From Entrophospora sp. SA101 (lineage: Eukaryota > Glomeromycota > Glomeromycetes > Entrophosporales > Entrophosporaceae), in assembly GCA_958430865.1 (NCBI GenBank), contig CAUDNR010004171.1, positions 5,346 to 45,594 of the forward strand: a stretch of DNA of 40,249 bases, given 5' to 3'. Position 1 is the first letter of the stretch; each line of letters begins with the position of its first letter. The position numbers and the translations under genes are program-made. Shown piece after piece: positions 1 to 11,896 of this stretch. The notes under the pieces were generated by a model, which worked only from the letters and a program-made list of their open reading frames with translations, was not told the origin of the DNA and did not search any database.

Positions 1-1142
1 TTGTTATTAATAGCAATACCATTGTTGTTATTAATTGTATTGTTTGAATTTGAAATATTTTTCTCGTCAGATTTTTCTGAATGAGGGAATTTCTTTTGAG
101 CGTCATCAAATTGTGCATTCCAATATGATTCATTATTCCCACCACTCCTATCATTATTACCATTATTATTATTTTTTAGTTCATTATTTAATTGCTTGTC
201 AAATTGATGTTGTTTTTGTAATATATTTACTGTAGAGTTGTATATGTTTTTATTGATTTCACTTTGAATTTGCTCTGGAGTTTGTTTAATTAATGACGGG
301 GTCCTTGATGCTGGTTTGGAAGAAGCAGTATGTGACTTGAATGCAGCAGATAAAACATAACTACCTTTTGTGCCATCATCTATTTTTGTATTAGAAGCAT
401 TAGCAGAGATGGCTCCTTCATCAATATTGTTGTTATTATTATAACTACTGTTAACATCTGTAGTTTGATTATTATTTTGTTTAAAAGAAAGCTTTGTTTC
501 CGTTGGATAAGTTAGATCATTAATTAGTTCATTAATATCATTATTTTTATCAATCTTGTTTGTAATAGTTTCACGAAAACTTGATTCTGATAAAGCAGAA
601 TCTGTGGTGTTTAGTTGTGTAGAGGAAGGAGGCGAATAAGCAGCAGAGCTGGAAACTGATTCAGGAGAAGATGGTGTTTTGATGTTTTCTTCAATTTTTT
701 GACTAAGTGAACGAGTAAGAATTGAAGTGGTCTTGTTTGGAGAAGGATATACCCTTGGACCATACAAACCTCCTACTTTCCTCTCAGTTGAATAAGTGGG
801 AATAGAATCAACAATAATCGAAGAGGAGGAGGAGGAGGAGGAGGAGGAGAAGGTAGAAGGAGGAGAAGAAGGACTTAAAATTACATTATTAATATTGTTA
901 TTGTTATTGGATGGAACAGTTGAAGTTATTGGACTTTTTGGTGGCGTTATTAAACTTGAACGTTTAGGAGGTGCTTTATTCTTTAAATTTTTTAAATAAT
1001 TTGCTAAAAAAAAATATAAATTATTAATGATATTATCATCAGTTAGAAACAATTTATTGGGGATAAATAAAGTATTAGTCTCGGACAGAATTCAAAAAAC
1101 TTTACCAAGTTCATCTTTTGTAAGATTTTTTTTATCATTCAT
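1..1142 (-). CDS. Ser/Asn-rich hypothetical protein, 5' part (partial at left edge)
   Basis: I do not recognise this protein. Exon 1 is 1106-1142, starting at an ATG (MNDKKNLTKDEL). An intron with a GTAAAG donor and TTTTTTAG acceptor covers 1004-1105. Exon 2 runs from 1003 to the window edge with no stop, and the phases match (1+2), giving about 346 visible residues. The product is low-complexity: a Pro/Ser/Thr-rich stretch, a run of eight or nine serines encoded by repeated TCC (about 832-850), a GGLYGPRVYPSPNK segment, then several Asn runs. No catalytic motif or membrane segment is visible, so it looks mostly disordered and could be regulatory. The intact frame over 1 kb and the phase-matched intron argue that it is real. 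Its 3' end lies outside the window. Confidence 0.7.
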
Positions 1143-2057
1143 CTTTATTATAAATTGTTGTTAAAAAAAAATTTGAGTTTTAAATCGAAAAAAAAAATAA
1201 ATCATCCCAATATGGTAATGGGGTTGAATAACTCCTTTATTTATAAAGAAGGTTGTAAGACAAACATGACACAATTGTACTTCTCTTGTCACATCAGGTA
1301 TCGAGCATAATTAGAAATTTCATATCACGAAACGTTAAATATAAAAAAAGAACTTTTCTTTCGTTATTACTAATTATGGTACAATAATAATTTTTCTTTT
1401 CAACTTTTCAATAAAAAAAGGTGTATATTGCATTTTTTTTACTCCTATAACTTTTAGACTCCCTGCTGAGCCGATCATCATTTTTGACAACAAAATAATA
1501 TAAATAAATAGTTTGTTTTATATGTAATAGTAGTATTATGTGGTTTGTTGGAATGCTAAAATCTCAATTAAGGTTTTGGTATGTGGTACAAAATGAAATG
1601 TTTCGGAAAAAAAACACCAGATCGACAAAAATGTAACTCGATCATCAATCATTATTATTTTCTTATTTTGTATTTTGTCAAAAAATAATTATTTTTTTGA
1701 TTACTTGTTATTCAATTAAATTACTTATTAGATTCGTATTTGTTTTTAACAAATGTTTATATTGAATATAAATAAGCTATAATTTCAACGAGCTTGGAAA
1801 AAATATTGTGTATGTACATTGTATCGCTGTATGTAATATGCTGCATACATCCCATTTTCGACTTTCTCAAAAAGGAACCCAACACCGAAACTCCTATATA
1901 TTACTATAGTAAATAAAAAAATATGAATGATTTACATAAAATCGGATCTTTTTTTAAATTTAATATTAAATACACGTGACGTTTGAAATTTTTTCTTATG
2001 AAAAATGGAAATTTACTCTGAAACCAAGCTATCGATAATTACATTCGCAAAGAAATC
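1143..2057. other. AT-rich intergenic stretch
   Basis: No coding frame, RNA gene or clear repeat is visible beyond short A/T runs. It presumably holds the promoter of the leftward gene that starts at 1142. Confidence 0.5.
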
Positions 2058-2540
2058 GTGAACCGAAATTTTATTCTTGCATTCATTTTATTGGCCAAAC
2101 TTTCCATGGTTGATACTATTCCACATCAACTTCATAAAAAAGATGCTACTGTCTTCTATCTCTATTGAAGAAGATAACTACCCTTACTCACTGTAACATT
2201 TTCAGATCGTATCGTTCCCAGAGGAACCGCTGATTTCATTGTTACCGGAAAACTAGCGAAAGATATCGCCTCAGGTCCCGAAGTTATTATTGTATTTGGC
2301 GAGCCCATATTTTCCCATTTACTGCGGATGTTTACTATATTCAGTGGAAGTTCGGATACCAGCAGATTTACCTAAATTCTAGTTACTGCTTTAGATTCAT
2401 CTTCTGAGGCTGTTGTAGGCTGTGCATCGGGTGATGCTGCATTTATTGAGAATACAACCAAAATTTTCGATTTTGACATAAATGTTGATAAAAACATGAA
2501 AGGAAATTGGTTTATTCTATCAATACTTAACCAATTTTAG
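2058..2540 (+). pseudogene. Decayed ML (MD-2-related lipid-recognition) domain secreted protein
   Basis: Conceptual translation gives a hydrophobic leader (NRNFILAFILLAKLSMVD) preceded by GTG where ATG would be expected, followed by IPHQLHKK. After an in-frame TGA the reading continues in another frame with LTVTFSDRIVPRGTADFIV, TGKLAKDIASGPEVIIVF, then VEVRIPADLP and finally VTALDSSSEAVVGCASGD. The order leader, TGxLxxDI, VxxPADLP, VTAxD...GC is the layout I associate with small secreted ML-domain sterol/phospholipid-binding proteins (NPC2/PG-PI transfer type) of these fungi. At least one stop, two frameshifts and a lost start show that it is dead. Family assignment is from memory of motif order, so only moderately sure; the pseudogene state is seen directly. 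Confidence 0.45.
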
Positions 2541-3644
2541 AAATTAGTTAAAGGGGCAATTGACGCCAACTAGATCGCTAGCAAAACATTATTAATATTA
2601 TCAAAACCTAAAATTCCTACCCCAGAATTCGGTTTTTTTAAGTTAGAAATAATCTATTAACGTTAATTATTTGGCACTAATTAAACAGCGTTTTTACAAC
2701 GGATACTAATTAATATTAAATTATTATTATAAATTTATTATTTTATATTGTAAATCAATTTCATGCTTATTTATATCACATAGTTCGATTTTACTTGATA
2801 GTATAGTCATAATAACCGGTTTCGCCGACAAAATCGTTCGTTAGTAAGATGTATAAAAGAACATTCGACTTTCTAGTTTAAATAATCATATAATATATTG
2901 AATTTATTAATTTTATCCAATGAATTTGTCCTCAAGTTATTTTTACGAATATACAACAGATCACTTTATTGAAAATATTCATGTTTATGTAGAAAATATA
3001 GTTAAAACATTACAATTAATCTATATATAATAATGAAGCACTTCATAAAAATTGACAGATAAATGTTTAGAAACAGTTTGTGATAATAGCGACAGATTAT
3101 TTGGGTCAAGTGAATTTAATTCATATCATCATCATATTGACGGCTGTTCTTGGAAGAGATGTATTAATGAAATAAATAAATGTATGGAAAAGGAGTAATT
3201 ATATGTTAATATTACTTATTAGTCAGTATTTTTCCTAAGGATTTATGGGAAACTTTTATGGATTATTATTTATCCTCCACTTTAGATTTATTACCATCAT
3301 AATCAAAGAGTAGATTCAGACCAGACCAAAACTTGTTGGTCTCAATAGGCTCGGTCCATTACCATCAATAAAATACTAAATTGTGACACCAATAGTCCAG
3401 CGTCATAGCCAACCTTTGGTTTAGATCTGAAAACTTGGAAATGGATATAAATAAATAATGGAAATGGTATACAAATTTAATTATGTTACTAATAATAATC
3501 AAAATATTTAAAATATTTACCATATTTAGATAGTGGTGATGTATATTTTCAACAAGATGGTAGTCTTACTGACAAGTAAAAAACCTATAGGCAGTAAATT
3601 TGATGAGTTGATTTTCCAATAATTAATATTAAGCTTATAAATAA
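2541..3644. other. AT-rich intergenic stretch with no supported gene
   Basis: All frames are short and stop-riddled. The 3290-3420 part is slightly richer in GC and could be a relic repeat, but I cannot assign it. Confidence 0.4.
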
Positions 3645-3692
3645 TAAAAAATAAAAATAAAAAAATAAAAATAAAATAAAAATAAAAAAAAA
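3645..3692. repeat. Simple A-rich repeat (AAAATAAAAA type)
   Basis: About 48 bases of reiterated A-runs broken by single T, just upstream of a small minus-strand open frame. Confidence 0.8.
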
Positions 3693-3767
3693 GGATTACA
3701 AATCCAACTTCTCCGTTCTCAAATAGATTAGCTCCGTTTGTAATTTTGGATTTTCAATTTTTCATTT

Positions 3768-4025
3768 CTAGAAGACCGACCATCTGGGAACAGGAGAGAC
3801 CGTTCTGGGAACACAAAATTTTAACCCATGCCATTTGTTGATTGACCAATTAAAATCACGAATTTGATAAACGTAGAAATAAATATGGGTTTGATTCATT
3901 TTGTCAACCATCACTTCACCAACAATTGTTTCATTAACGAATTTAAGAAGTTGGAAGAAATAGTCTAATAAATTAAATCGTACTACTCGAAATGTATTTA
4001 AAGGGTTGGTTTTTGACTTGGTCAA
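3768..4025 (-). other. 85-codon open frame, possible gene relic
   Basis: The minus-strand frame encodes a plausible-looking but unrecognised peptide (FVNETIVGEVMVDKMNQTHI inside). It lies immediately left of the insertion site of transposon copy A. There is no domain, no visible intron partner and no support beyond the frame. It may be the remains of a gene disrupted nearby, or chance. Confidence 0.2.
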
Positions 4026-4089
4026 AGAATAACTCTCTTCCTAACTTTTCTCTTGACCATATCTCTCGATATAATCCAAATAACCTTAA

Positions 4090-4356
4090 TTTGCAGATTG
4101 TTTATCAACCAGGGGATTTTAATAGAAAATGTGGGGCACGTTTACTAATTAAAAAAAATAATTGACCATGTTTGTAAAATGGTTATACAATGTATAAAAT
4201 TTATATTTCACTAAATTTGGTTTATAACTATAGAAAAAATGTCAAAAAACATGAAAATAAAAAAAAAATTGTATTTTATTATACTCAATAAAAAAAAGCT
4301 ATGTAAGTAGTCAATATTGAGAAGGGTTTTTTATATATAAAATGTATGTCGATCAA
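4090..4356 (+). repeat. Left terminal inverted repeat, copy A
   Basis: Matches the reverse complement of 8119-8402 over essentially its whole length, ending near the shared GTATGTYGATCAAA segment. The right arm carries about 11 extra bases (around ATTTACAGCAC) that the left arm lacks. The transposase ATG lies about 90 bp inside the TIR. Confidence 0.85.
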
Positions 4357-4447
4357 AAATTTTTTATTTAATTCACGGAATTTATATATATTAATATATA
4401 TATGTATATATTTACATAAATATATATTTTTATTTATTTTCAAAATA

Positions 4448-7400
4448 ATGGCAACTACTTCTATAGTAAATCATAACAAACAAAAAAATTTTTATAAATT
4501 ATTATCTTGTGGTTCTATTGTTCCAGAAATTCATTATGGTCCATTTTCTATAAATTGGTGGACCACATCAATACAAAAAAATAATGCTTTACCATATAGA
4601 ATAGGAATGAAAGTGCAAGTGGAGCTATCTAATATTATCTTTTTAATGGAAATAGTTCTTAATACAGATTTAAAACCTGGCTTTAGTTGTGAGGTAGGTG
4701 AAGAATCAATTGTATGCGAAACACCTTCTGCAGCAATCAATTATATGTACAAAAAAATTACAAATAAGAAAGGAACAACATATTCTGGAAATGTTGTGTT
4801 AGGATTTGATAATTTAGAAGTAACAAATGAATTATTGAAGGATGTAGATTTTCAACCTTTCATGGTTACTTTAGACAATATAAATATTTTTATTTTTGCA
4901 ATTGGTTCAGGATGGAATGCAAATTGGGATGGTTTTGGTGAAGGATTTTGTTCATCTTTCACATCAAGATTCAAATCAGAATCATGACATTTTGTGCAAA
5001 AGATAATTAAAAACAATTGCATAATTGAGATCTATAAAGGTAATGAATGTATAACAAATTTTAATGGAACAACCCCAACAGAGGTTTGGAAAAAGACTGG
5101 AGTTTTAAAAAAATACAAAGGTGAAGAGCTTTTTGGTGTTTCACATACAGTTGTGTCAAATGAATTTCAAAATATCAACAACAACAATCAACAACTGCTA
5201 CTTGTTTGCCAGAAGAGTGGAAAAATCGAGAAATTATTGATAAAATTTTTGAAGATAATCTCAAAAAAAAAATAGGTGTATCAGGGTTAAATTGGTACTC
5301 TATTTTTGATAGTTTTTATGAACAAAAAAGCTCCATAATTGAATTGACTTCATCTTTAAAAAAAATTTATCCACAAGAACATGAGTTTACTTCTCATGAG
5401 CTTAGAGCTTGGCATACAATGATGTCAAGAGTAGGTTGTCATGATGTAACACCATATCCAAAAGAGAATTCAAAGGTATAGAACATTTATTGCTTTATGT
5501 AATTTCATATAAACAATAGAAATTTATATATCTTTGATTTTCTGTTAGAGTATTGGAGTAAATCAAAAGATCCTACATTAGATCATGAAAATTTATTGAA
5601 TTTATACCAAATCGGAGTCTTGAGTAATTCAAATGAGACAAGATTTTGGGATTCATTTAGTAAATCTATTGGTGCCAATGTCAGAGGAATGAATGGCAAA
5701 CAAAAAATTTTGTCCATAATTGCTGATGAATTTAAATATGAAGAATTAGAATCAAAGTTAAAGGTAATTGATATAATTTTCTGATTTAATTTTCAAAAAA
5801 TTTGTCATTTTATTATATTGTAATCATGTATTAGGTATCAAGAGATTTAATTACATCAGCAAGAAGATATAGTAGACTTAATGGTCCTGGTGGTATTGCA
5901 TTATCCAAACCTATATTTAAAAGAAAAAAAATGATTGAAGGTAAAGAAAAACAATTTGAGGCTTATAAAGTGGATGCAAAGACAAATATGCCAATATTGT
6001 ATTTGAGAGATCAAAAATCGGAACTATGGAATAAATTTTCACAAGAATATCCTGATGGCATGAAAAAAACTTCCTTTATGGCCAGATTGGAAAATGGACC
6101 ATTCAAATATAGAGAGGATCTTGGTGGGCTATGTTCAATATGTAACACATATGGATACCAAATTTTTGAAGATTTACTGGCCTTAGTAAAGTCAGATATT
6201 ATTGATAAAAATATGCAGGTAAGTTTATCAAGTTTATTAAATAATTATTCTAAATCTTATATCATTATATTTTACTTAGAATCAATTCATTCATGAGATT
6301 GAACTTGTACAATTTCATCTTAAACGAGGATTTGAAAAACACATTCTTGTTTCAAAAGAAGGCAAAACATTACATAATGATCGCATCAATCATTGCTTAC
6401 TTTATGCATTTAATGCATGCAATGAAGTACATTTATCAAGATGCAATGAGTGTGATAAAGTTTTTGATTTATTTATTAATTTGAAAAACCATATTTCAGA
6501 AACTAAACAACAGTTATTAGAAGAAAAAAAAGATTATTTGTTTTATTATTGGTCTCATCAAGCTCGTAAAGTATATTTGAATTCTCAATTTCAAGCCAAT
6601 TTACTAGAAATAATAGATGATGAAGGTGCAGTTATTGTGGCAGATTACAAGATGCAAATTTTGCCAAAATCTGCAAGAGAAACAAAAGAAAGTTTCTATG
6701 GAAAAAAAGGTTGGACACTACACACAATATTAGTTTTTACTAAATCACAAAATGCTAAAGAAGAATTGGAACTGACTGCCTATGACCATTGGTCTAATGA
6801 TACCAAGCAGGATGCTTGGTTCACTGCATCTTCATTTGATTGTGTATTTGAAACACTTGATCCAAAACCTAAATGGATTAAAGTTATTACTGATAATGGT
6901 CCACATTATCATTGCTCAGAACTTATGACAATAATAACAAATTGGTATGATTGGTATGGGATAGAAATTCGTGAATGGACATTTTTGGAACCAGGAGAAG
7001 CAAAGACCACTATAGATTCACACCATGCATCTGTAAGTTATCCTATATTTATTTGCATAAATTTAAAAAAAAAAAAAGAAATAAATATTGTTGTAGCCAT
7101 CTCTATCTGAATTACTAAATAAGTGGAAATGAATTTCAAATTTTCAGATATATATTAAATTTTTACCAATTTATGTTAGATTGCTCATGCAATAAAAAGA
7201 TATATTAGGATTGGTTTTGATTTGAATAGTGGTGCTGATATTGAAAATTCCTCCAAGGGTGTTCGAGGAACAAGAATAGCCAATCTACAACCAAATAGAA
7301 TGGAGCATGTTAATGTTAAGACATTGTCTGGAGTTTCTAATTGGTTTAATTGGAGGTGGCCAAAAGATGGAGATTTAGCTGGATATATCCAAGTACGAGA

Positions 7401-8124
7401 ACTACCATATATTGGTCAATGGAAAGATATTTCTCAACTCAAATTTCTAAATTAATGAAAGCATCAATTCAAAAACCAACCCCAACTAATACTCCACATT
7501 CAATTCCTAAAACTATTTGGACTATGCCACAGCTAAGGAACCCTCAAAATTATAGTTTGTATAAAATCTGTTTTTATAAAGTATTTCTTATAATGAAAAT
7601 TTTTTATAAACTAATAATATTGTTATGTGAATAATTAGATAAAATATTAGTTGATGAGTTAAATACACTATCAACACTTGATTCACAATGCAAGCATAAT
7701 TTTTTTTTTTTTATAATATAAATAAAATTTGAAAAAATAGTCTTATCTTATTCAATTATTAGCTCAACCACTTGAATTAACATTTGAACTTTCTAAAGGC
7801 TGGGCACTAAAAGGTAACCAGAAATATGGACAGAAAGGTGGTGGTAATCGTATGTCCATACAAATTACAAGCTTATTAGAAAGTTTCTTTCTAGCTGGAG
7901 AAGCTAACAAAACTAGAAAATATACAGCTGAAACTATGTTGGGAAAGTTAAATGGTATGGTAGAAGAAGATGAAATTGACAAAAATGAGGTTCCAAAACT
8001 CCAAACTATTCGTGGATGGATATCCACTTATGCAGCAGTATTTAAAAAGAAAAATGCTAAGAGAACATTATCAGAAATTACTTCAACTCAAATGAGTAGA
8101 AAACATAGTAATACAGAAATTTGA
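4448..8124 (+). pseudogene. DDE/D-type transposase of large-TIR element, copy A (broken)
   Basis: Exons by comparison with copy B: 4448-5475, 5545-5763, 5835-6218, 6280-7032, 7180 to about 7560, possibly a small exon near 7640-7690, and 7763-8124. The N-terminal part holds possible FYRC-like segments. Exon 4 has a Cys-rich LSRCNECDKVF segment, then VADYKM (Asp codon 6643), VITDNGPHYH (Asp codon 6892) and EPGEAKTTIDSHHA (Glu codon 6997, Asp codon 7015), which I read as the catalytic triad region of an RNase-H-fold transposase. The last exon has a GQKGGGNRM helical domain and stops inside the right TIR. Lesions: TGA at 4985-4987 where copy B has Cys, a one-base loss near 5170, a mutated acceptor before exon 2 (TTCTG against TTCAG), a 36-base in-frame deletion near 5960, and a one-base loss near 7435. 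Confidence 0.75.
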
Positions 8125-8402
8125 TCAACATACATATATAAAATATCAAAAAAAACTTCTCAATATTGACTACTTACATAGCTTTTTTTTTATTGAGTAT
8201 AATAAAATACAATTTTTATTTCATTTTCATGTTTTTTGACATTTTTTCCATCATAGTAAATAAAATTTAGTGAAAAATAAATTTTATATGTTGTATAACC
8301 ATTTTACAAACATGGTCAATTATTTTTTTTAATTAGTAAATGTGCTGTAAATGTGCCCCGCATTTTCTATTAAAATCCCCTGGTTGATAAACGATCTGCG
8401 AA
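8119..8402 (-). repeat. Right terminal inverted repeat, copy A
   Basis: Inverted partner of 4090-4356. The transposase stop codon (8122-8124) falls within it. Confidence 0.85.
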
Positions 8403-8406
8403 TTAA

Positions 8407-8752
8407 TAATGCTTACCAATAGGCCAGGGTGCATTTCCAATGGAAAAGTCTCAAATATGCATCATTTGCATTCATATATTGTCTTTTTATAAATAAATAA
8501 CATATATGTATGTAAATTTGGTATTTATGATTATTATAATTATTATAAAATATTATAATACACACTTTTTTCTTAAGTAATCTAAAAAATGGTTGCAAAG
8601 ATTCATTGATTGTTTTTGAGTAGCTGCAGCTAAACACGTCTTCTTTAGGAGATTCACATTTTGTCATCTTTGGACTGTCAAAAAATAAATTGTTTTTCCA
8701 AATCTTTTGTGCAACACTGTTGTATAAAATTTGGGGGATAAATATTGAAGTA
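8407..8752. other. Intergenic stretch with an unassigned minus-strand frame
   Basis: A minus-strand frame (about 8570-8784) encodes a Ser/Lys-rich peptide I do not recognise. Its start lies inside the neighbouring MITE, so at best it is a relic. Confidence 0.3.
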
Positions 8753-8754
8753 TA

Positions 8755-8953
8755 GGGACATTCAGTATGATATAACTCTTGCAAAACGTATGGTATGGTA
8801 TTGTATACTAATGCTTAAATCTAACATACTTCCCTTCACACCCACCAAAAAAGGATTTAGAATAAAATTTTGTGTGACTTGGTATGGAAAAACATGGGCT
8901 ATACCATACCATACCATACGTTCTGCAAGAGTTATACCATACTGAATCTCTCC
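8755..8953. mobile_element. MITE with ~50 bp TIRs and TA flanks
   Basis: The left end (GGGACATTCAGTATGATATA, then ACTCTTGCAAAACGTATGG) is mirrored at the right end (GTATGGTATAACTCTTGCAGAACGTATGG read from the right). TA lies directly outside both ends (8753-8754 and 8954-8955). About 200 bp long and without coding capacity. The TA duplication suggests mobilisation by a Tc1/mariner-type transposase (inference). Confidence 0.8.
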
Positions 8954-9059
8954 CTACTGTAAATATTGAGATTGATATTTTTTCACAATGACTGATTTTA
9001 ATATATGATCAACATGTCAAAAGGGTTGGTAGAAACCGCCAAAACTATAGTTTCAGCTA

Positions 9060-9279
9060 GGGTTTCTATTCGAATAAGGCTCATTCAAAATAATTGTTTT
9101 ATTTGTTATGAATTTGAATATTCAATTACATTGAAGGTTTATTTGAATAATTCACAAATAAAGTGAATAAAATGAATAAAACAAGTAATTTGAGTGATTT
9201 GAATAAAATGAATAATTTGAATAAAATGAATAAACAAGTAATTCAAATAATTCGAATTAAATAAAACGAATAGAAACTC
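9060..9279. mobile_element. MITE with GGGTTTCTATTCG ends and TA flanks
   Basis: Starts GGGTTTCTATTCGAATA and ends with the complement CGAATAGAAACTC. TA lies on both sides (9058-9059, 9280-9281). The interior is reiterated GAATAAAATGAATAA and ATTTGAATAA motifs. The terminal and internal words recur in the minisatellite at 34360-34935, which ends TTCGAATAGAAACTTA. Confidence 0.7.
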
Positions 9280-9281
9280 TA

Positions 9282-10407
9282 GATTAAATAATAATAATTA
9301 ATTAAAATAATTGATTATTTAGTTGACTATTTATTAGAATATTAATAAAAAAAAATTTAGTCAATATACTAGCAGTAGGTTAAACTATGGTGAAACTATG
9401 TTAAAAATCTTACTAGCAGTTATACCAAAAGTCGACTATGGTTTCTGCATTTCAGAATGATTTGCCAAGCAAATTAGTACTTCTTCATCCTCCTTTCAGT
9501 CCCTTTCTTCTTGTGTAAATTTTTTTACAAATTTGGACCTTGGAATTGGCATTCAATTAAAACAACTGAGTTAGGTTATGTTGCTAAAGAATTTTTAGCA
9601 CATGTATTAATTCAGTGTCAATAAAAAGGCCTTGGTCTTCAGCAGGATTTTTACATTCTTCACATAGAAATAGACTTCATGTATGTTAGAATTTTTCTTA
9701 ATATTATAATAACATTTTTATTATAGTATAATAAAGTTATTACAATGGCTCAAATTTGAGGAATTATACACCAAGCATATAGAAATAAAGAACTTGAGAT
9801 TATTAAAAATATGTATCACTCTAATAATGCTCAAAATTTAGACCAAGATGAAGTTAATTCAATTGAAATTGATGAAGAAGATTTGAATCACAATGAATTT
9901 GATTTTGAAGACTTTGAAGATTTAGATGAAAATATAATTGGTAATAATAATAGTAAAGGTTGTGACTTTGTAATAACTGATAAATCTCCTTGGTCTAGTA
10001 AAATTGTAAATCATTAAACAACCCATTGAAGAATAAAATTGAATCTGTTAACTAAGATATCTCAACATGTAGATTCTTGCTAATTCCAAGAATATTGATA
10101 ATATTGTCAAAATATAATTGATCTATATAGGATGCCATTAAAATAAAGAAATTTTTTTGGCACAGTAGTTTTCATTTGAGCACATGATCTAAAAATTCTT
10201 TCTTGAATCTAACAAAGTATAATCACAACTCAAGATTAGGTTTGACATTTCTTTATTTGATCAATGAATGGCTTAATTGTTTCTGTGAGCATAAGTAGCT
10301 TTGTAGAATTAAAAACAGTTTTAAATCCTTAATATTTATTATTAAATGAAAATTACATGCTAAATTAGATCCTCCCCGATGCATCCCCCCATCAGATTGA
10401 TGATACA
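9282..10407. other. Relic-rich intergenic stretch
   Basis: It contains an acidic open frame at 9811-10017 (LDQDEVNSIEIDEEDLNHNE inside) with an earlier stop-interrupted start near 9744. This looks like the acidic tail of a decayed transposon or unknown gene. Nothing else can be supported. The 3' end of the Golgi SNARE gene lies at its right border. Confidence 0.35.
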
Positions 10408-11593
10408 TTAAACATTAAGATATAAATATAATAAAATTATAAAAAAAGAAATTATTAGACTTAATATTATAACATCACGTCTCTTCCTTTTATTTATTTT
10501 CCCTATTAAACTATTAATATTAGGGAAAATATCTGTTAAAAAAAATTTAAAAAGTCAGTAAATTAGAAAATAAATACAATAATTAATCAAAAAACTTTTT
10601 TTAAAAATAAATACTTTTTAAATTTCTAATTCTGCTATTTGAATTTAATAAAATAGCTCTATCTCTTTCGATTGCATCCCTTGTCTCAAATGCTTGTCTA
10701 TAAAATAAGTAAATAATTTTGGTTAGCAAAAAAATTAAATAATTCATTGACTATTTATAATAAATATATTTACTCAATAATCATATCAGTCATTTTGTTT
10801 GAATTTTCAATTTTACCACGCTCCCTTAAAAAATAATCCGTTTCACTACTGGCACCTGATTTATAAGAGCTTTTGGAAGAAAAAAATCATAAAATCAATC
10901 TTGATGAGATTATTATTATCTTATCAATTTTTAAAAAATTGTCTAAATACCTAATATCATCTCTAACAGATTTTAATAAGTCTGATTTATTTTTTACAGC
11001 TTCTAGATTCATCTTTGAAATTAAAAATGAATTAAAATTATATATTTGTTCAATTTATATTTATATCTATATTTATATTTACCTTTATTTTTTGAAATTC
11101 TCTTGAATAGTCAAATAAAATATCTTTATGTCTATTAAGTATATGATTAATAGATGAAGTGTTTGTTGATTCATTTTTAACAATATTTGACATGGCATTT
11201 ACACATATTTTCAACTAATAAATAAAATAATAAAATAAATAAAAAAATCAAAGGAAGAAAAAAAATAAGGATAAAATATCTCACCTTGTTTATTAATTCT
11301 TCCAGATGCAATTCTGCTACTTCACTTGAACTCTCTATTAATCCATCATTTGTTAAATTACTCTGACTACCATTACTAGATCCAGGTTTTTTTTTACTAA
11401 CTTGTGCAATCAAATTAGAATAACTAGTTAATTTCTGCTCAATTTCACTTTCTAATTGACGGACTTGTTTTCTTAATGCTTCCCATGAAGGTTGTTTTAA
11501 CTCTATTATTGTTGAATAATCTGTTGAAGAGTCATTGTTATTAAATGAAGATTGCGAAAATGATGTTAAAGAAATAGGATTTTTTGATGTCAT
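10408..11593 (-). CDS. GOS1: Golgi Qb-SNARE GOS1/GOSR1 (GOS28) homologue
   Basis: A v/t-SNARE for intra-Golgi and ER-Golgi vesicle fusion, anchored by a C-terminal membrane segment. Six exons: 11285-11593, 11083-11214, 10951-11012, 10774-10869, 10615-10697, 10408-10532. All have GT-AG borders and matching phases, giving 807 nt and 268 residues (human family member about 250). The N-terminal helix reads WEALRKQVRQLESEIEQKL, close to WEDLRKQARQLENELDLKL of GOS28. Then come INHILNRHKDILFDYSREF and SYKSGASSETDYFLRER. The SNARE helix ends in NIFPNINSLIGKINKRKRRD, followed by a ~20-residue hydrophobic tail (247-268). Oddity: aligning from the shared FPxxNSLI anchor puts Asp212 where GOS28 and yeast Gos1 have the zero-layer Gln. 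Identification is very secure. Confidence 0.95.
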
Positions 11594-11896
11594 TTTTTTG
11601 AATATTAATACTGTTTAAAAAATAATTATATAAAATTTCGAAATATGCATAATAAATAATAATAATACGTTATAATGGAGTTTGATTTTATTTAGTACGG
11701 TGCAGATCAATTAATTGCTTGTTATTATATGGTTGGCTCAGTTTAAAGGCCTCACACTGCTGCGCCACGAACTCAAAAATGCAAATATTATTTTCCTCAC
11801 TGCTAAATTTAGATATGCTGGTTGTAAACTAATCTAAATTTAGTAATGAAATCGCGCTCGTGAACATTGTAATATATAGTAAAATGAAAGAATATA

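Larger units (their letters stand above)
4090..8402 (+). mobile_element. Large-TIR DNA transposon, copy A (about 4.3 kb, TTAA flanks)
   Basis: The left end reads TTTGCAGATTGTTTATCAAC and the right end is its inverted complement (TTCGCAGATCGTTTATCAAC read from the right). The inverted repeats extend about 270-285 bp on each side. TTAA sits immediately outside both ends (4086-4089 and 8403-8406), as expected for a TTAA target-site duplication, although the palindrome cannot be distinguished from terminal bases of the element. The interior holds a spliced transposase gene on the plus strand. A second copy lies in the same orientation at 24416-28771, with different flanks. TTAA targeting is known for piggyBac and Kolobok superfamilies; membership in either is not shown here. 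Confidence 0.85.

Noticed and set aside
796..999. Plus-strand frame with poly-Glu
   Set aside because: It is the antisense shadow of the serine-run (TCC) coding sequence of the minus-strand gene.
3290..3420. Possible LTR or SINE fragment
   Set aside because: Slightly higher GC only; no terminal repeats, target duplication or internal promoter boxes could be shown.
4534..4740. Minus-strand frame in transposase exon 1 (also at 24861-25067)
   Set aside because: Identical in both copies only because the sense strand is conserved; no independent features.
11731..11752. tRNA A-box-like word (TGGCTCAGTTTAA)
   Set aside because: No B-box or cloverleaf follows, and the same word is mirrored at 12729-12749, so it is part of a terminal inverted repeat.
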